From positions 124,001 through 188,000 of the forward strand of contig NZ_JOEV01000010.1 of assembly GCF_000721105.1 (NCBI RefSeq): a stretch of 64,000 bases of DNA. Reading direction: 5' to 3'. Positions 1 to 9,156 of the stretch are shown one piece after another. The position numbers and the translations under genes were made by a program. Within the stretch, counting starts at the first letter, position 1. Each line of letters opens with the position of its first letter. Origin of the DNA: Streptomyces cellulosae (GTDB taxonomy: Bacteria; Actinomycetota; Actinomycetes; Streptomycetales; Streptomycetaceae). Below the pieces are notes generated by a model. The model saw nothing but the letters and a program-made list of their open reading frames with translations. It did no database searches and was not told the DNA's origin.

Positions 1-166
1 GCTCCCACGGTACGGCGCTGCGGCAGGGAGACGGTTCGCGGGGTCGGCTTGTGCGGCTGCTCCAAGGGGCCGGCTCGGTGAGGGGAGCGGAAGAGGGCGG
101 TGGAAGTTATCCACAGGCTGGGGGCCTGGCCAGCGCGTTGTCGGTCCGGGCGGGCAGTATGGGGCC

Positions 167-1984
167 ATGACTGAGAGCAACGGGTCCGCAGCACAGACGC
201 GGAACGAGGAGATGCCGGACTGGGAGAAGCGCTTCCGGGCGCCCCGGGTGTCACTGCCCGACTGGGCGGAGGACGCACCGGACCACTCCCTGTTCGTGTC
301 GAACGCGACAGGGACGTACGAGCTGTACGCCTGGGACCGTGCGACAGGCGGACAACGCCAGGTGACCGACCGGCCGAACGGCACGACGGACGGCGTGCTC
401 TCCCCGGACGGCCGCTGGGTGTGGTGGTTCGACGACAAGGACGGCGACGAGTTCGGGGTCTGGCGCCGCCAGCCCTTCGAAGGCGGTGCGGACGAACTCG
501 CCACGCCCGGCCTGGAGGCGTCCTACCCGGCGGGTCTCGCCCTCGGCCGGGACGGCACGGCGGTCGTGGGCCGCTCCACCGACGAGGACGGTACGACGAT
601 CCATCTCAGCCGTCCCGGTGAGGACCCGGTGGAGATCTACCGCCACCGCGAGTCCGCCGGCGTCGGCGACCTCTCCCACGACGGATCCCTGATCGCGATC
701 GAGCACACCGAGCACGGCGACGCGATGCACTCGGCGCTGCGTGTCCTGCGTCCCGACGGCACGCCGGTCGCCGACCTCGACGACACCAAGGGCGGCACCC
801 TGGAACTCGGCCTGGAGATCCTCGGCTTCGCGCCGGTGGAGGGGGACGCCCGGTTGCTGATCGGCCACCAGCGTCGAGGCCGCTGGGAGCCCCTGGTCTG
901 GGACGTGTCCACCGGCGAGGAGAGCGACCTCGACCTGGACCTGCCCGGTGACGTCGGAGCCGAGTGGTACCCGGACGGCACGGGCCTGCTGATCTCGCAC
1001 AGCTTCGAGGCGCGCAGCGAGCTCTTCCGCTACGACCTGGCCACCCGCGAGCTGGTCAGGGTCCCCACCCCGCCGGGCACGGTGTCCGGGGCGACGGCCC
1101 GCCCCGACGGCAGCGTGGAGTACCTCTGGTCCTCCGCCGCCGAGCCGTCCACGGTCCGCTCGACCACCGGCCGGGCCGTCCTCGACCCGCCCGGCATGAA
1201 GTCCCCGGGCTCGGTCCCCGTGGAGGACGTGTGGGTGGAGGGCCCCGGCGGCCGCATCCACGCCCTGGTCCAGAGGCCGGCGGGCAGCACCGGCCCGCTC
1301 CCCACCGTCTTCGACATCCACGGCGGCCCCACCTGGCACGACAGCGACTCCTTCGCGGCCGGCCCGGCGGCCTGGGTCGACCACGGGTACGCGGTGGTCC
1401 GCGTCAACTACCGCGGCTCCACGGGCTACGGCCGTGCCTGGACGGACGCCCTGAAGCACCGGGTCGGCCTGATCGAGCTGGAGGACATCGAGGCGGTCCG
1501 CGCCTGGGCGATCACCTCCGGCCTCGCCGACCCCTCCCGTCTGATCCTCACCGGCGGCTCCTGGGGCGGCTACCTCACCCTCCTCGGCATCGGCACCCAG
1601 CCCGACGCGTGGACCCTGGGCATCGCGGCGGTCCCGGTCGCCGACTACGTCGCGGCGTACCACGACGAGATGGAAGCCCTGAAGGCCATGGACCGCACCC
1701 TCCTCGGCGGCACCCCGGAGGAGGTCCCGGAACGCTTCGAGGCGTCCTCCCCCCTGACCTACGTCGACCAGGTCAAGGCCCCTGTCTACATCTCCGCCGG
1801 CGTCAACGATCCCCGCTGCCCCATCCGCCAGATCGACAACTACGTCAAGCGCCTGGAGTCCCGAGGAGCAGTCCACGAGGTCTACCGCTACGACGCCGGC
1901 CACGGCTCCCTGGTCGTGGACGAGCGCATCAAACAGGTGAGGCTGGAACTGGACTTCGCGGAGAGGCACCTGCCCACGACGTGA
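167..1984 (+). CDS. S9 family serine peptidase (prolyl oligopeptidase/acylaminoacyl peptidase type)
   Basis: The 605-residue product has an N-terminal beta-propeller-like half (WD40/TolB-like Asp-Gly repeats such as LSPDGRWVWW and SHDGSLIAIE) and a C-terminal alpha/beta-hydrolase peptidase domain from about residue 350. The nucleophile elbow GGSWGGY puts the catalytic serine at about 465, with Asp in GVNDPRCP near 548 and His in DAGHGS near 579. No signal peptide is visible, so it is probably a cytoplasmic oligopeptidase acting on short peptides. The ATG at 167 lacks a strong Shine-Dalgarno sequence, but the protein is full length for the family. It stands alone; a repeat tract follows it. 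Confidence 0.9.
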   Translation: MTESNGSAAQTRNEEMPDWEKRFRAPRVSLPDWAEDAPDHSLFVSNATGTYELYAWDRATGGQRQVTDRPNGTTDGVLSPDGRWVWWFDDKDGDEFGVWRRQPFEGGADELATPGLEASYPAGLALGRDGTAVVGRSTDEDGTTIHLSRPGEDPVEIYRHRESAGVGDLSHDGSLIAIEHTEHGDAMHSALRVLRPDGTPVADLDDTKGGTLELGLEILGFAPVEGDARLLIGHQRRGRWEPLVWDVSTGEESDLDLDLPGDVGAEWYPDGTGLLISHSFEARSELFRYDLATRELVRVPTPPGTVSGATARPDGSVEYLWSSAAEPSTVRSTTGRAVLDPPGMKSPGSVPVEDVWVEGPGGRIHALVQRPAGSTGPLPTVFDIHGGPTWHDSDSFAAGPAAWVDHGYAVVRVNYRGSTGYGRAWTDALKHRVGLIELEDIEAVRAWAITSGLADPSRLILTGGSWGGYLTLLGIGTQPDAWTLGIAAVPVADYVAAYHDEMEALKAMDRTLLGGTPEEVPERFEASSPLTYVDQVKAPVYISAGVNDPRCPIRQIDNYVKRLESRGAVHEVYRYDAGHGSLVVDERIKQVRLELDFAERHLPTT

Positions 1985-1999
1985 CCGACCGAGTCGGGT

Positions 2000-2345
2000 G
2001 GCGGGCGGACGTGGGCCGGGGGTCCGGGAGTCCGGGAGTCCGGGAGTCCGGGGGGCCGGGAGTCCGGGAGTCCGGGAGTCCGGGAGAGAGCTTCCCTGGG
2101 GTGGGAGGCGAAGCCTGGCGTGGCGAAGTCCCGGCGGAGGGAGCGCCCGGCGGGGAAGCTCGGCGGGGGAAGCCCGGCGGGGAAGCCCCCCGCGGGGAAG
2201 CTCGGCCGGGGGGAAGCTGGGCCGGGGGAGGAAGCCCCCCGCAGGGAAGCTCGGCCGGGGCGAAGCCCTCGGCGGGGGGAAGCCCCGGCGGGGGAGCACC
2301 CCGGCGGGGGAGCACCCCGGCGGGAGAGCACCCCGGCGGGAGTGA
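2000..2345. repeat. GC-rich minisatellite tract
   Basis: About 330 bp between convergent genes consists of two repeat families. The first is GGGAGTCC in tandem (about 2020-2090). The second is a degenerate unit around GCGGGGAAGC/GCGGGGGAGC (about 2150-2340). Open frames cross it on both strands, but they give only low-complexity Pro/Arg/Gly peptides, so I regard it as non-coding. It could serve as a transcription barrier between the converging genes. Confidence 0.75.
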
Positions 2346-2363
2346 AACCCCGCGAACCAGCGC

Positions 2364-4382
2364 CTACGTACCCGCCCGCTCCCGACTCCGTCGGCCCAGC
2401 AACTCCGCCAGCCCCCGACGGGTCGCGGCCAGCACGACCCGGTCCGAGCCCCGCAGGACATACGTGTCGGGCAGGTCCCACACCAGTCCCGAGCCGCCCG
2501 CCGACCTCGGCTCCTCGGAAGAGGCGTCCGCGGCCGACCCCGCCCGCCCCCCGCCGGAGGCCCTCGTGTCCAAGGCCAACACCCGCCACGCCCCCGCCCG
2601 GAACGCCTCCCCCACCGTCTTCCCCTCCAGCTGGGGATGGCCGCGCACCTCGAGCGCCGCGAACAGCAGCACCTGCCGCTCGACCGGGATCGCCCCCAGG
2701 ATCTGCCGCCCCATCATCGCCCCGGCGAACGCGGGCGCCGCCAGATGCGACACACTCCGGCTCCGCGTGGAGGCCCCCGGATGCGCGGCCCGGAGGGTGC
2801 GGTACACGGCGGTCGCGAAGTCGTCGTCGTACAGGCGAAGGACGACGCGCAGATCGGGCCGTACGGACCGGGCGTACAGCACGGCCTCCAGGTTCGTGGT
2901 GTCCGCGCTGGTCACCGCGAGCAGCGTTCGCGCGCGGTGGATCTTCGCGGCCTCCAGGACGCCCTCCTGGGTGACGTCCCCGAGCACGACCGGCACCCGC
3001 AGCCGCCGGGCGGTCGCGAGCCCCCGCGCCTCGGGGTCGGACTCGACGCACACCACGGGGATGTTCAGCTCCCGCAGCCGTGTCAGCACCCGTGTGCCGA
3101 TCTTGCCGAGCCCGAGCAGCACCACATGCCCGCCCAGCCCCCGCGGCGGCTTCCGCAGCGCGGAGGCGGTCCGGAAGGTGCCCAGCGCTTCGAGCACCGC
3201 GGCCAGCAGTACCGGCAACAGCAGCAACCCGACCAGCCCGGACAGGAGTTGGAGCACCTGCCGCCCTGTCGAGTCCCCGATCGCCGGGTCGTCGATGGCG
3301 AAGAGATCGAGCAGCGTCAGATAGAAGGCCCCCAGCGGATGCATGTCGGTGACCAGCCACAACGCCACCGCCAACGCGATCACACACGCCACCGACCCCG
3401 CCAGCGACCACCGCAGCCGCCGCGAGAACAACGAGGCGAACGGCGGTACGATCCCGCGCCCCGCGGACAGCGCCGGCCCGGAGTACGACACCTGCTCCAG
3501 TACGACGGTCCCGCGCCCGGTCGCGGCCCGGACCGCCGCCGCGTCCGGCAGCAGCCGCGGCCCCTGGTCCCCGCTGCCCTCCGAACCGTCCGCGCCCGCC
3601 GGGTCGTTGCTGGTCGCGGAGAGCAGCGCGAGGGTGGCGAGGCCCGGGTCGGCGACCTGGCCGGGTCCCGGCGGCTGCCGTTCCACCGCGCGCAGCAGCA
3701 GCCCGTCGGTCTGGACGACCTTGCTGGTGCCGACGATCGCGCTGGCGGCCAGTGCGGGCGCGGCCGTGTCGGCGTCGGACAGCACAGTCGTGGAAGCGTC
3801 ACCCACCCCGGCCGCCCCGACCGCCCCGGCCAGCGCCGCGACCCCGCCCGGCCCGCCCGTCGCGCCGGCTCCGTCCGTCCCGCTGGTCGCCAACGCCGCG
3901 GCCTGGTCGAGGAGTTCCTCGATGTGCTGGCCCAACCGACGGTTGTACAGCCGCAGCACGAGCCGCAGCCGGGGGTTGAGGCGGCGGGCGGTGAGGGCGG
4001 CGCGGATGTTGGTCTCGTCGTCGTCGTACACGAGCGCCAGCGCGGCCGCCCGCTCCACACCCGCCTCGGCGAGCACGGCCTCGGCCGGCTCGGCGGCCTC
4101 CACCACCCGTGCGTCGGGCGGCGGCGGCTCGGACGCGCCATTGCCCCCGGCCCGGTTGACGGCCGCGGTCACCACCCGGTCGAGCAGCGCCGAGGCCGCC
4201 CGGCCCCGGCCGACGACCGGGGGCCGCACGGCACGCTCGGAGGGCGGCACGACCAGCGTGACCCGCTCGCCGTAGACCCCGCGCAGTTCGGCGGCGAGCC
4301 GGTGTGCGAGTCCGTCGTCACCGCACACCACCATGGGGGCGGCCGGGTCACCCGGCGGACTCTGATTCGGAACGCTAGCCAC
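2364..4382 (-). CDS. NAD-binding TrkA-N domain protein with channel-like membrane core (CASTOR/POLLUX-like)
   Basis: About 672 residues. An N-terminal nucleotide-binding-like segment begins at MVVCGDDGLAHRLAAEL. A hydrophobic pair of helices in the middle (SVACVIALAVALWLV and LLSGLVGLLLLPVLLAAVL) flanks a possible pore loop. A clear Rossmann RCK/TrkA-N domain follows (VVLLGLGKIGTRV ... VESDPEA), then a TrkA-C-like tail. The layout suggests a ligand-gated K+ or divalent cation channel at the membrane; that function is inferred from the domains. I chose the GTG at 4382 (VASVPNQ); an internal ATG at 4334 is possible. It is divergent from the permease pair at 4506. Confidence 0.75.
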   Translation of the reverse strand: MASVPNQSPPGDPAAPMVVCGDDGLAHRLAAELRGVYGERVTLVVPPSERAVRPPVVGRGRAASALLDRVVTAAVNRAGGNGASEPPPPDARVVEAAEPAEAVLAEAGVERAAALALVYDDDETNIRAALTARRLNPRLRLVLRLYNRRLGQHIEELLDQAAALATSGTDGAGATGGPGGVAALAGAVGAAGVGDASTTVLSDADTAAPALAASAIVGTSKVVQTDGLLLRAVERQPPGPGQVADPGLATLALLSATSNDPAGADGSEGSGDQGPRLLPDAAAVRAATGRGTVVLEQVSYSGPALSAGRGIVPPFASLFSRRLRWSLAGSVACVIALAVALWLVTDMHPLGAFYLTLLDLFAIDDPAIGDSTGRQVLQLLSGLVGLLLLPVLLAAVLEALGTFRTASALRKPPRGLGGHVVLLGLGKIGTRVLTRLRELNIPVVCVESDPEARGLATARRLRVPVVLGDVTQEGVLEAAKIHRARTLLAVTSADTTNLEAVLYARSVRPDLRVVLRLYDDDFATAVYRTLRAAHPGASTRSRSVSHLAAPAFAGAMMGRQILGAIPVERQVLLFAALEVRGHPQLEGKTVGEAFRAGAWRVLALDTRASGGGRAGSAADASSEEPRSAGGSGLVWDLPDTYVLRGSDRVVLAATRRGLAELLGRRSRERAGT

Positions 4383-4505
4383 GAGGGAGAAGACTGCCTC
4401 ACTCTCACGGGTGGTTCCAGCACCCGTTGAACGTTCGCTCCCCGTTCGCCGTACTGAAGGGGAGGGAAACCAGCGCCCTGCCGCACCACCGGAGGTACCT
4501 CGGCC

Positions 4506-5525
4506 GTGGCCGTCACCAAAGCAGCCCCGCGGGAGAGTGTCCCGGACACCCCCGCGGCAAGAGCCCCGGAAGGGCCCCGCCGCCTCAACTCGCCGCTCGC
4601 GCTCACCCTGTTGCTCGTGCTCATGGTGGTGGCGCAGGGCTCGATCCGGCGGGTCCTGTCCGCGCCGGTGATGCAGAGCTGGATGACCGTGTTCGTCGCC
4701 GTGGTCGTCCAGGCGCTGCCCTTCCTCGTCCTGGGCGTGCTGCTGTCGGCGGCCATCGCGGTGTTCGTCCCGCCGTCCTTCTTCGCCCGCGCGCTGCCGA
4801 AACGGCCCGCCCTGGCGGTCCCGGTGGCCGGTATGGCGGGCGCGGTGCTGCCCGGCTGCGAGTGCGCGTCCGTACCGGTGGCCGGGGCGCTGGTACGGCG
4901 GGGCGTCACGCCGGCCGCCGCGCTCGCGTTCCTGCTGTCCGCCCCGGCGATCAACCCGATCGTGCTGACGGCGACCGCGGTCGCCTTCCCGAACAACCCC
5001 GAGATGGTCCTCGCCCGTCTCGTCGCGAGCCTGCTGGTGGCCTGCGCGATGGGCTGGCTGTGGCAGCGCCTCGGCCGCGCCGACTGGCTGCGTCCCCCGG
5101 CCCGCGCGGCCTACGACGGCCAGAGCAAGGGCGCCGCGTTCTGGGGCTCGGTCCGGCACGACGTGATGCACGCCGGCGGTTTCCTGGTGGTCGGCGCGAT
5201 GGCCGCGGCGACGCTCAAGGCCGTCGTCCCGGAGGAGTGGCTGCGGATGGCGGCCGGCAACCCGGTGGTCTCCGTGCTGGCGCTCGCCGTCCTGGCCGTA
5301 CTGCTGTCGATCTGCTCGGAGGCGGACGCGTTCGTGGCGGCCTCGCTGTCCCAGTTCTCGCTCACCGCGCGGCTGGCGTTCCTGGTCGTCGGCCCGATGG
5401 TCGACCTGAAGCTGTTCGCGATGCAGGCGGGCACCTTCGGCCGCGGCTTCGCCCTGCGCTTCGCCCCCGCCACCTTCGTCCTCGCCATCACCGGGGCGGT
5501 CCTGACCGGGACGGTGCTCCTGTGA
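4506..5525 (+). CDS. permease of the DUF318/ArsP_1 family (YcgR-like)
   Basis: A 339-residue multi-spanning membrane protein with about eight hydrophobic segments. The family-typical motif PGCECASVPVAGAL lies near residues 118-131, with SAPAINPIV after it and a second GPMVDLKLF block near the C-terminus, as in PF03773 permeases. Starts at GTG 4506, about 10 nt after GGAGG. The stop overlaps the next gene's GTG, so the two form a translationally coupled pair, as ycgR and ycgQ do in Bacillus. The substrate is unknown; metal or metalloid export is a guess based on the family and the His-rich partner. Confidence 0.82.
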   Translation: MAVTKAAPRESVPDTPAARAPEGPRRLNSPLALTLLLVLMVVAQGSIRRVLSAPVMQSWMTVFVAVVVQALPFLVLGVLLSAAIAVFVPPSFFARALPKRPALAVPVAGMAGAVLPGCECASVPVAGALVRRGVTPAAALAFLLSAPAINPIVLTATAVAFPNNPEMVLARLVASLLVACAMGWLWQRLGRADWLRPPARAAYDGQSKGAAFWGSVRHDVMHAGGFLVVGAMAAATLKAVVPEEWLRMAAGNPVVSVLALAVLAVLLSICSEADAFVAASLSQFSLTARLAFLVVGPMVDLKLFAMQAGTFGRGFALRFAPATFVLAITGAVLTGTVLL

Positions 5526-6445
5526 ACCGCCAGGCACAGGCGGCGGTCCTGTTCCTGCTCGGGGCGGGCCTGCTGCACGCCGGCTTCACCGACCTCTACC
5601 TGCGCTACGTCAAGGCCGGCCTGCGCCCGATGCTGCTGGCCTCCGGCGTCGTACTGATCGCGGCGGCCGTGGCCACGGTCTGGTACGAGTGGCGGGCGAC
5701 GCGCGCCCAGCCCGACGCGGACAACCACGCCGAGGACCACGCCGACGCACACGCCCGGTCCGGCGCCGACGCACACGCCCGGTCCGGCGTCGACGCACAC
5801 GCCCGGTCCGGCGCCGACGCACACGCCCGGTCCGGCGCCGACGCACACGCCCGGTCCGACGCCGACGCACACGCCCGGTCCGGCGCCGACGCACACGCCC
5901 AGTCCGGCGCCGAAGACCACGACCCCGCCCACACCCACCACGAACCCCGCGTCTCCTGGCTCCTCGTCCTCCCCCTCCTCGCCCTGATCCTGGTCGCCCC
6001 GCCCGCCCTCGGCTCCTACAGCGCCCTGCGCGCCGGTACGGCCCTGCAACAGCCGTACGGCTACGGGCATCTCCCCGCCGAGGGCCCCCTGCGTCTGAGC
6101 CTGGTCGACTACGCGGGCCGCGCGGTCTACGACCACGGCCGCTCCCTGGAGGGCCGGCAGATCAAGGTCACCGGCTTCGTCGCCCTGGACCACAGCGGCG
6201 CCCCCTACCTGGTCCGCATGGCCCTCAACTGCTGTGCCGCCGACGCCCAGCCGGTGAAGATCGGCCTGACCGGCCGGATCCCGCCGGTCCTGCAACCGGA
6301 CGCCTGGCTGGAGGTCACCGGCACCTACACCGCCCGCCGCACCAAGGATCCGGTCAACCACGGCCCGATCCCGTACTTCCAGGTCACGGCCGCCAAACCG
6401 GTCCCGACACCGCACGACCCGTACGACGAGACCTGGAACAACTGA
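5522..6445 (+). CDS. TIGR03943-family permease partner (YcgQ-like) with His/Asp-rich insert
   Basis: About 307 residues from GTG 5522, which overlaps the permease stop. Two N-terminal membrane helices (residues 5-60) are followed by a His/Asp-rich linker made of seven DAHARSGA octapeptides (about 75-130), a third helix (WLLVLPLLALILVAPPALGSY), and a C-terminal domain with the family's NCCAADA motif and ...VTGFVA..., VTGTY strands. The family is known as the obligate neighbour of DUF318 permeases. The octapeptide array is not part of the usual family core and looks like a metal-binding loop, an inference from its composition. Confidence 0.78.
   Translation: MNRQAQAAVLFLLGAGLLHAGFTDLYLRYVKAGLRPMLLASGVVLIAAAVATVWYEWRATRAQPDADNHAEDHADAHARSGADAHARSGVDAHARSGADAHARSGADAHARSDADAHARSGADAHAQSGAEDHDPAHTHHEPRVSWLLVLPLLALILVAPPALGSYSALRAGTALQQPYGYGHLPAEGPLRLSLVDYAGRAVYDHGRSLEGRQIKVTGFVALDHSGAPYLVRMALNCCAADAQPVKIGLTGRIPPVLQPDAWLEVTGTYTARRTKDPVNHGPIPYFQVTAAKPVPTPHDPYDETWNN
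5744..5911 (+). repeat. seven in-frame 24-bp tandem repeats
   Basis: Seven nearly identical 24-bp units, each starting GACGCACACGCCCGGTCC, encode DAHARSGA-type octapeptides inside the YcgQ-like protein. Units differ by single substitutions (one valine, one aspartate, one glutamine variant). Because the unit is a multiple of three, copy number can change without a frameshift. Confidence 0.95.
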
Positions 6446-6455
6446 CGGTCACACG

Positions 6456-7835
6456 TCAGTCTTCGTCGGCCTCATCGCCCCCGTCGCCCCCGTCGCCCCC
6501 GTCGGCCCTGTCGTCCTCGCCACCCTTGCCCGGCCCCTTGTTGCCCGCACGCTGTTTCTTGTCCCCCTTCTGCTCCTCCCGGGTGGCCGCCGTGACGGCC
6601 ACGGTGGGGGACGGAGCGGGTACGACGGGCAGGGCGGCGGCCCCCGACGGGGCGGCGCTCGGTGTCGGCGCGGGGGCCGTCGTGCCCGGGGCGGTGTCGC
6701 CGGGGCTGTCCGCGGTGCTGCGGCCCGGCGCGAAGAAGAGCATGCCGGCGAGCATTGCGGCCAGGAACACCACCACCCCGGCGACGATCCCCGCCACCCT
6801 CGGCCGCCGCCGGACGGCACCCCGCACCGCCGGCCCCTGCGGACGCCGGGCCGCACGCGGGCGGGACGCCGCCCGGCCGGCGGTGGACGGCAGGGCGTAC
6901 GTGGTAGGAGGCCCGGTCTCCGCCGGAACCGGGAACACCGGCGCGGGGGACGCCGTCCTGGCTGACACGGATGACATGGCTGACACGGCGGGCACCGCCG
7001 CCGGTGCGGGCAGCGGTTCGGGCCGCCCCTGCCACGCCCCGCCGCCGAACCACTCGGCGACCCGTTGCGCGGTCGGCCGGTCTTCGGGCTGCTTGGCGAG
7101 CAGGCCGAGGAGGTAGTTCTCGAAGGCGGGCGGGAGCAGGACGCCGAGCTGCCGGGGTGGCACGGGGGCGGAGTCGAGGTGCTGGTGCAGGATCGCCACC
7201 GCGCTGTCGGCCTGGAACGGCGGGCGCCCGGTGAGGAGTTGGTACAGCACGCAGCCCAGCGCGTACACGTCGCAGGCCGGACCGGCGGGCTGCCCGAGGG
7301 CCCGCTCGGGTGCGAGGTACAGGCTGGTGCCGACGATCTGCCCGGTCGTGGTGAGCGCGCCGGACGGGTCGTCGACGAAGCGGGCGATGCCGAAGTCACC
7401 GATCTTCAGGGTGCCGTCGGCGTCCAGCAGGAGGTTGGCCGGCTTGATGTCGCGGTGCACGATGCCCTGCTGATGGGCGGCGGCGAGCCCGGCGGCGGCC
7501 TGCGTGGCGATCCGGGCCACCTGCCCGGCGGGCAGCGGTCCGCCTGTGGAGAGCCGGCGGGCGAGACTGTCGCCGTCGACCAGTTCCATCACCAGGAAGA
7601 GCCGGCCGTCGTACTCGCCGAAGTCGTACACGCCCACCACATACGGGTGGTTGAGCCGCCCCGCGGTCTGCGCCTCCAGCCGGAAACGGGAGGTGGCGGT
7701 GGGATCGGAGTCGTGGGGGAGGAGAAGCTTGACGGCGACCGGCCTGCCGAGCGTCTCGTCGACGCCCCGCCAGACCTCCCCCATCGCACCGCGACCGATC
7801 GGATCGTGCAGCCGGTACCGGCCCGCTATGAGCAC
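6456..7835 (-). CDS. serine/threonine protein kinase, PknB-type receptor kinase
   Basis: 459 residues. The Hanks-type kinase domain (about 1-265) has the glycine loop GRGAMGEV, VAVKLL lysine, HRDIKPANLLL catalytic loop, GDFGIAR and a later APERALG segment. After a proline/alanine-rich juxtamembrane stretch comes a single transmembrane helix (IVAGVVVFLAAMLAGMLFFAPG, about 335-356). A Thr/Pro/Asp-rich extracellular tail follows with no PASTA domain. It is therefore a membrane signalling kinase of unknown ligand. Start is GTG 7835 (MLIAGRYRL). It converges with the YcgQ-like gene, leaving only about 10 bp between them. Confidence 0.9.
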   Translation of the reverse strand: MLIAGRYRLHDPIGRGAMGEVWRGVDETLGRPVAVKLLLPHDSDPTATSRFRLEAQTAGRLNHPYVVGVYDFGEYDGRLFLVMELVDGDSLARRLSTGGPLPAGQVARIATQAAAGLAAAHQQGIVHRDIKPANLLLDADGTLKIGDFGIARFVDDPSGALTTTGQIVGTSLYLAPERALGQPAGPACDVYALGCVLYQLLTGRPPFQADSAVAILHQHLDSAPVPPRQLGVLLPPAFENYLLGLLAKQPEDRPTAQRVAEWFGGGAWQGRPEPLPAPAAVPAVSAMSSVSARTASPAPVFPVPAETGPPTTYALPSTAGRAASRPRAARRPQGPAVRGAVRRRPRVAGIVAGVVVFLAAMLAGMLFFAPGRSTADSPGDTAPGTTAPAPTPSAAPSGAAALPVVPAPSPTVAVTAATREEQKGDKKQRAGNKGPGKGGEDDRADGGDGGDGGDEADED

Positions 7836-8052
7836 CTGTTCGTCATCCTCATGCCGTAAGACGTGTCGATACGCCGTAGGACGTGTCGATGGCCGCAGGC
7901 CGAACTCACCTCGTGGTGCGGTGATCGTGGGGGGTGCCGCAGCCGACCCAGACTACCGGCTGCCGGGGCCTCCAAATGACCCCCACCCCTGGCAATCTGA
8001 CGAATCGTCAGCTATGGTCGCGCCGCCGTGCCGCATCGAAGGGGTGAGTGCC

Positions 8053-8541
8053 ATGCAGACCCGTCCCCAGTGCCCGCGACCGCAGGGGGAGCCCCGCTGG
8101 GTCGCTCTGTTCTACCGGCCGGACACGGCCGTGTGGCAGGTGGGAGCCCAGTCGCCCGACCGCTCACCGGTGCTGTACGCGCTCGGCGAGATGACCCAGA
8201 CCCTGCGAGCCCGCGGCGACGAGGCGACCGTCGCACTGTGGGGTCCGAAGGGCGGGGACTGGCACCACTACGACGCCTCGCTGTCCGCCACCACCCCCGC
8301 GTCGGTCCCGCCCCGGGACACGGCCGAGGAACCCGCCAAGGAACCGGCCGGCGAACCCACCAAGCTCGCGGAACGCATGCACGACCGCCGGCATCAGGCC
8401 CTCATGGCGGGCCTCAGCAAGGCGGGCCTCTACGACCTCGCACCGGACGACGTGGCAGCCGTCCGCACCCTCGTCGACCAGCTCGACGAAACCACGATCC
8501 GCACCCTGACCCACTGGCTCGCCACCGCGGCCGATCGCTAG
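8053..8541 (+). CDS. hypothetical protein
   Basis: 162 residues starting MQTRPQCPRPQGEPRW. I do not recognise a characterised family. The N-terminal half (WVALFYRPDTAVWQVGAQSPDRSPVLYALGEM ... VALWGPKGGDWHHYD) looks like a compact beta-rich fold, followed by a Pro/Glu-rich linker (about 80-105) and a helical C-terminal region with an acidic LDETTIRTLTHWLA end. No signal peptide or membrane helix. The next gene starts 46 bp downstream on the same strand. Confidence 0.65.
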   Translation: MQTRPQCPRPQGEPRWVALFYRPDTAVWQVGAQSPDRSPVLYALGEMTQTLRARGDEATVALWGPKGGDWHHYDASLSATTPASVPPRDTAEEPAKEPAGEPTKLAERMHDRRHQALMAGLSKAGLYDLAPDDVAAVRTLVDQLDETTIRTLTHWLATAADR

Positions 8542-8587
8542 TGCCGCACCAGACGCCGTTCGCCCTGATGACGGCTACTCTTCCGGC

Positions 8588-8998
8588 GTGACCGATGAGA
8601 AGGACACGGGGACCGGCTCGATCTGGCGCGGGGCGCCGGACCTGGTGCGGTCCACCGTTGTGCTGCAACTCGTCGGCCTCGCTCTCTGCGGGGTTGTCGC
8701 CCTGGTGGCGTGGCCGTTCGGATGGCTGCCCGACTCCCATTTCATCGCTGTCATGACCGTGTTGTTCGCGGGGAAGCCTGCGGGCGATCTGTACCGCGAA
8801 GGGCCACCGCGTCGGCTCGCTGCCGCTGCCGCCCTGCTCGCGTTGACGACGGTGGGACTGCTCGTTGCCGCAACAGCGGACCGGATCTTTCCGGTGGTGG
8901 CTGATCACCACCTTGGTTTCCTCGCGGGCTTCCTTGTCGGGACACCCGTGGGCGCGGCCGTATTCGCTTGGTTCCACAGCAGGGCGAACGGTGCCTGA
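8588..8998 (+). CDS. small integral membrane protein, unknown function
   Basis: 136 residues from GTG 8588 with four hydrophobic segments: VLQLVGLALCGVVALVAWPF, HFIAVMTVLFAG, LAAAAALLALTTVGLLVAA and LGFLAGFLVGTPVGAAVFAWF. Not recognised. It follows the unknown 8053 gene in the same direction and may share its transcript. Confidence 0.6.
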   Translation: MTDEKDTGTGSIWRGAPDLVRSTVVLQLVGLALCGVVALVAWPFGWLPDSHFIAVMTVLFAGKPAGDLYREGPPRRLAAAAALLALTTVGLLVAATADRIFPVVADHHLGFLAGFLVGTPVGAAVFAWFHSRANGA

Positions 8999-9156
8999 TG
9001 CGGAACTGGCGGGAACGCGCATGGCCGGTTGCCTTCCGTGGCCGGCTTTGTCGCTGAGTCGGGAGCACGGGTCGGGGCGGCCCTCGGTGAGCGCCTGGCC
9101 GAAGCGCCTCCTTCGTCGCCTTCGAGGGCGCTGAGAGAACGCGAGACCCGAGGCGA

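Noticed and set aside
251..2461. Long minus-strand open frame across the S9 peptidase gene
   Set aside because: It mirrors the peptidase codons and consists of Arg/Gly/Pro-rich text and repeat-derived sequence. The plus-strand frame has a full catalytic triad.
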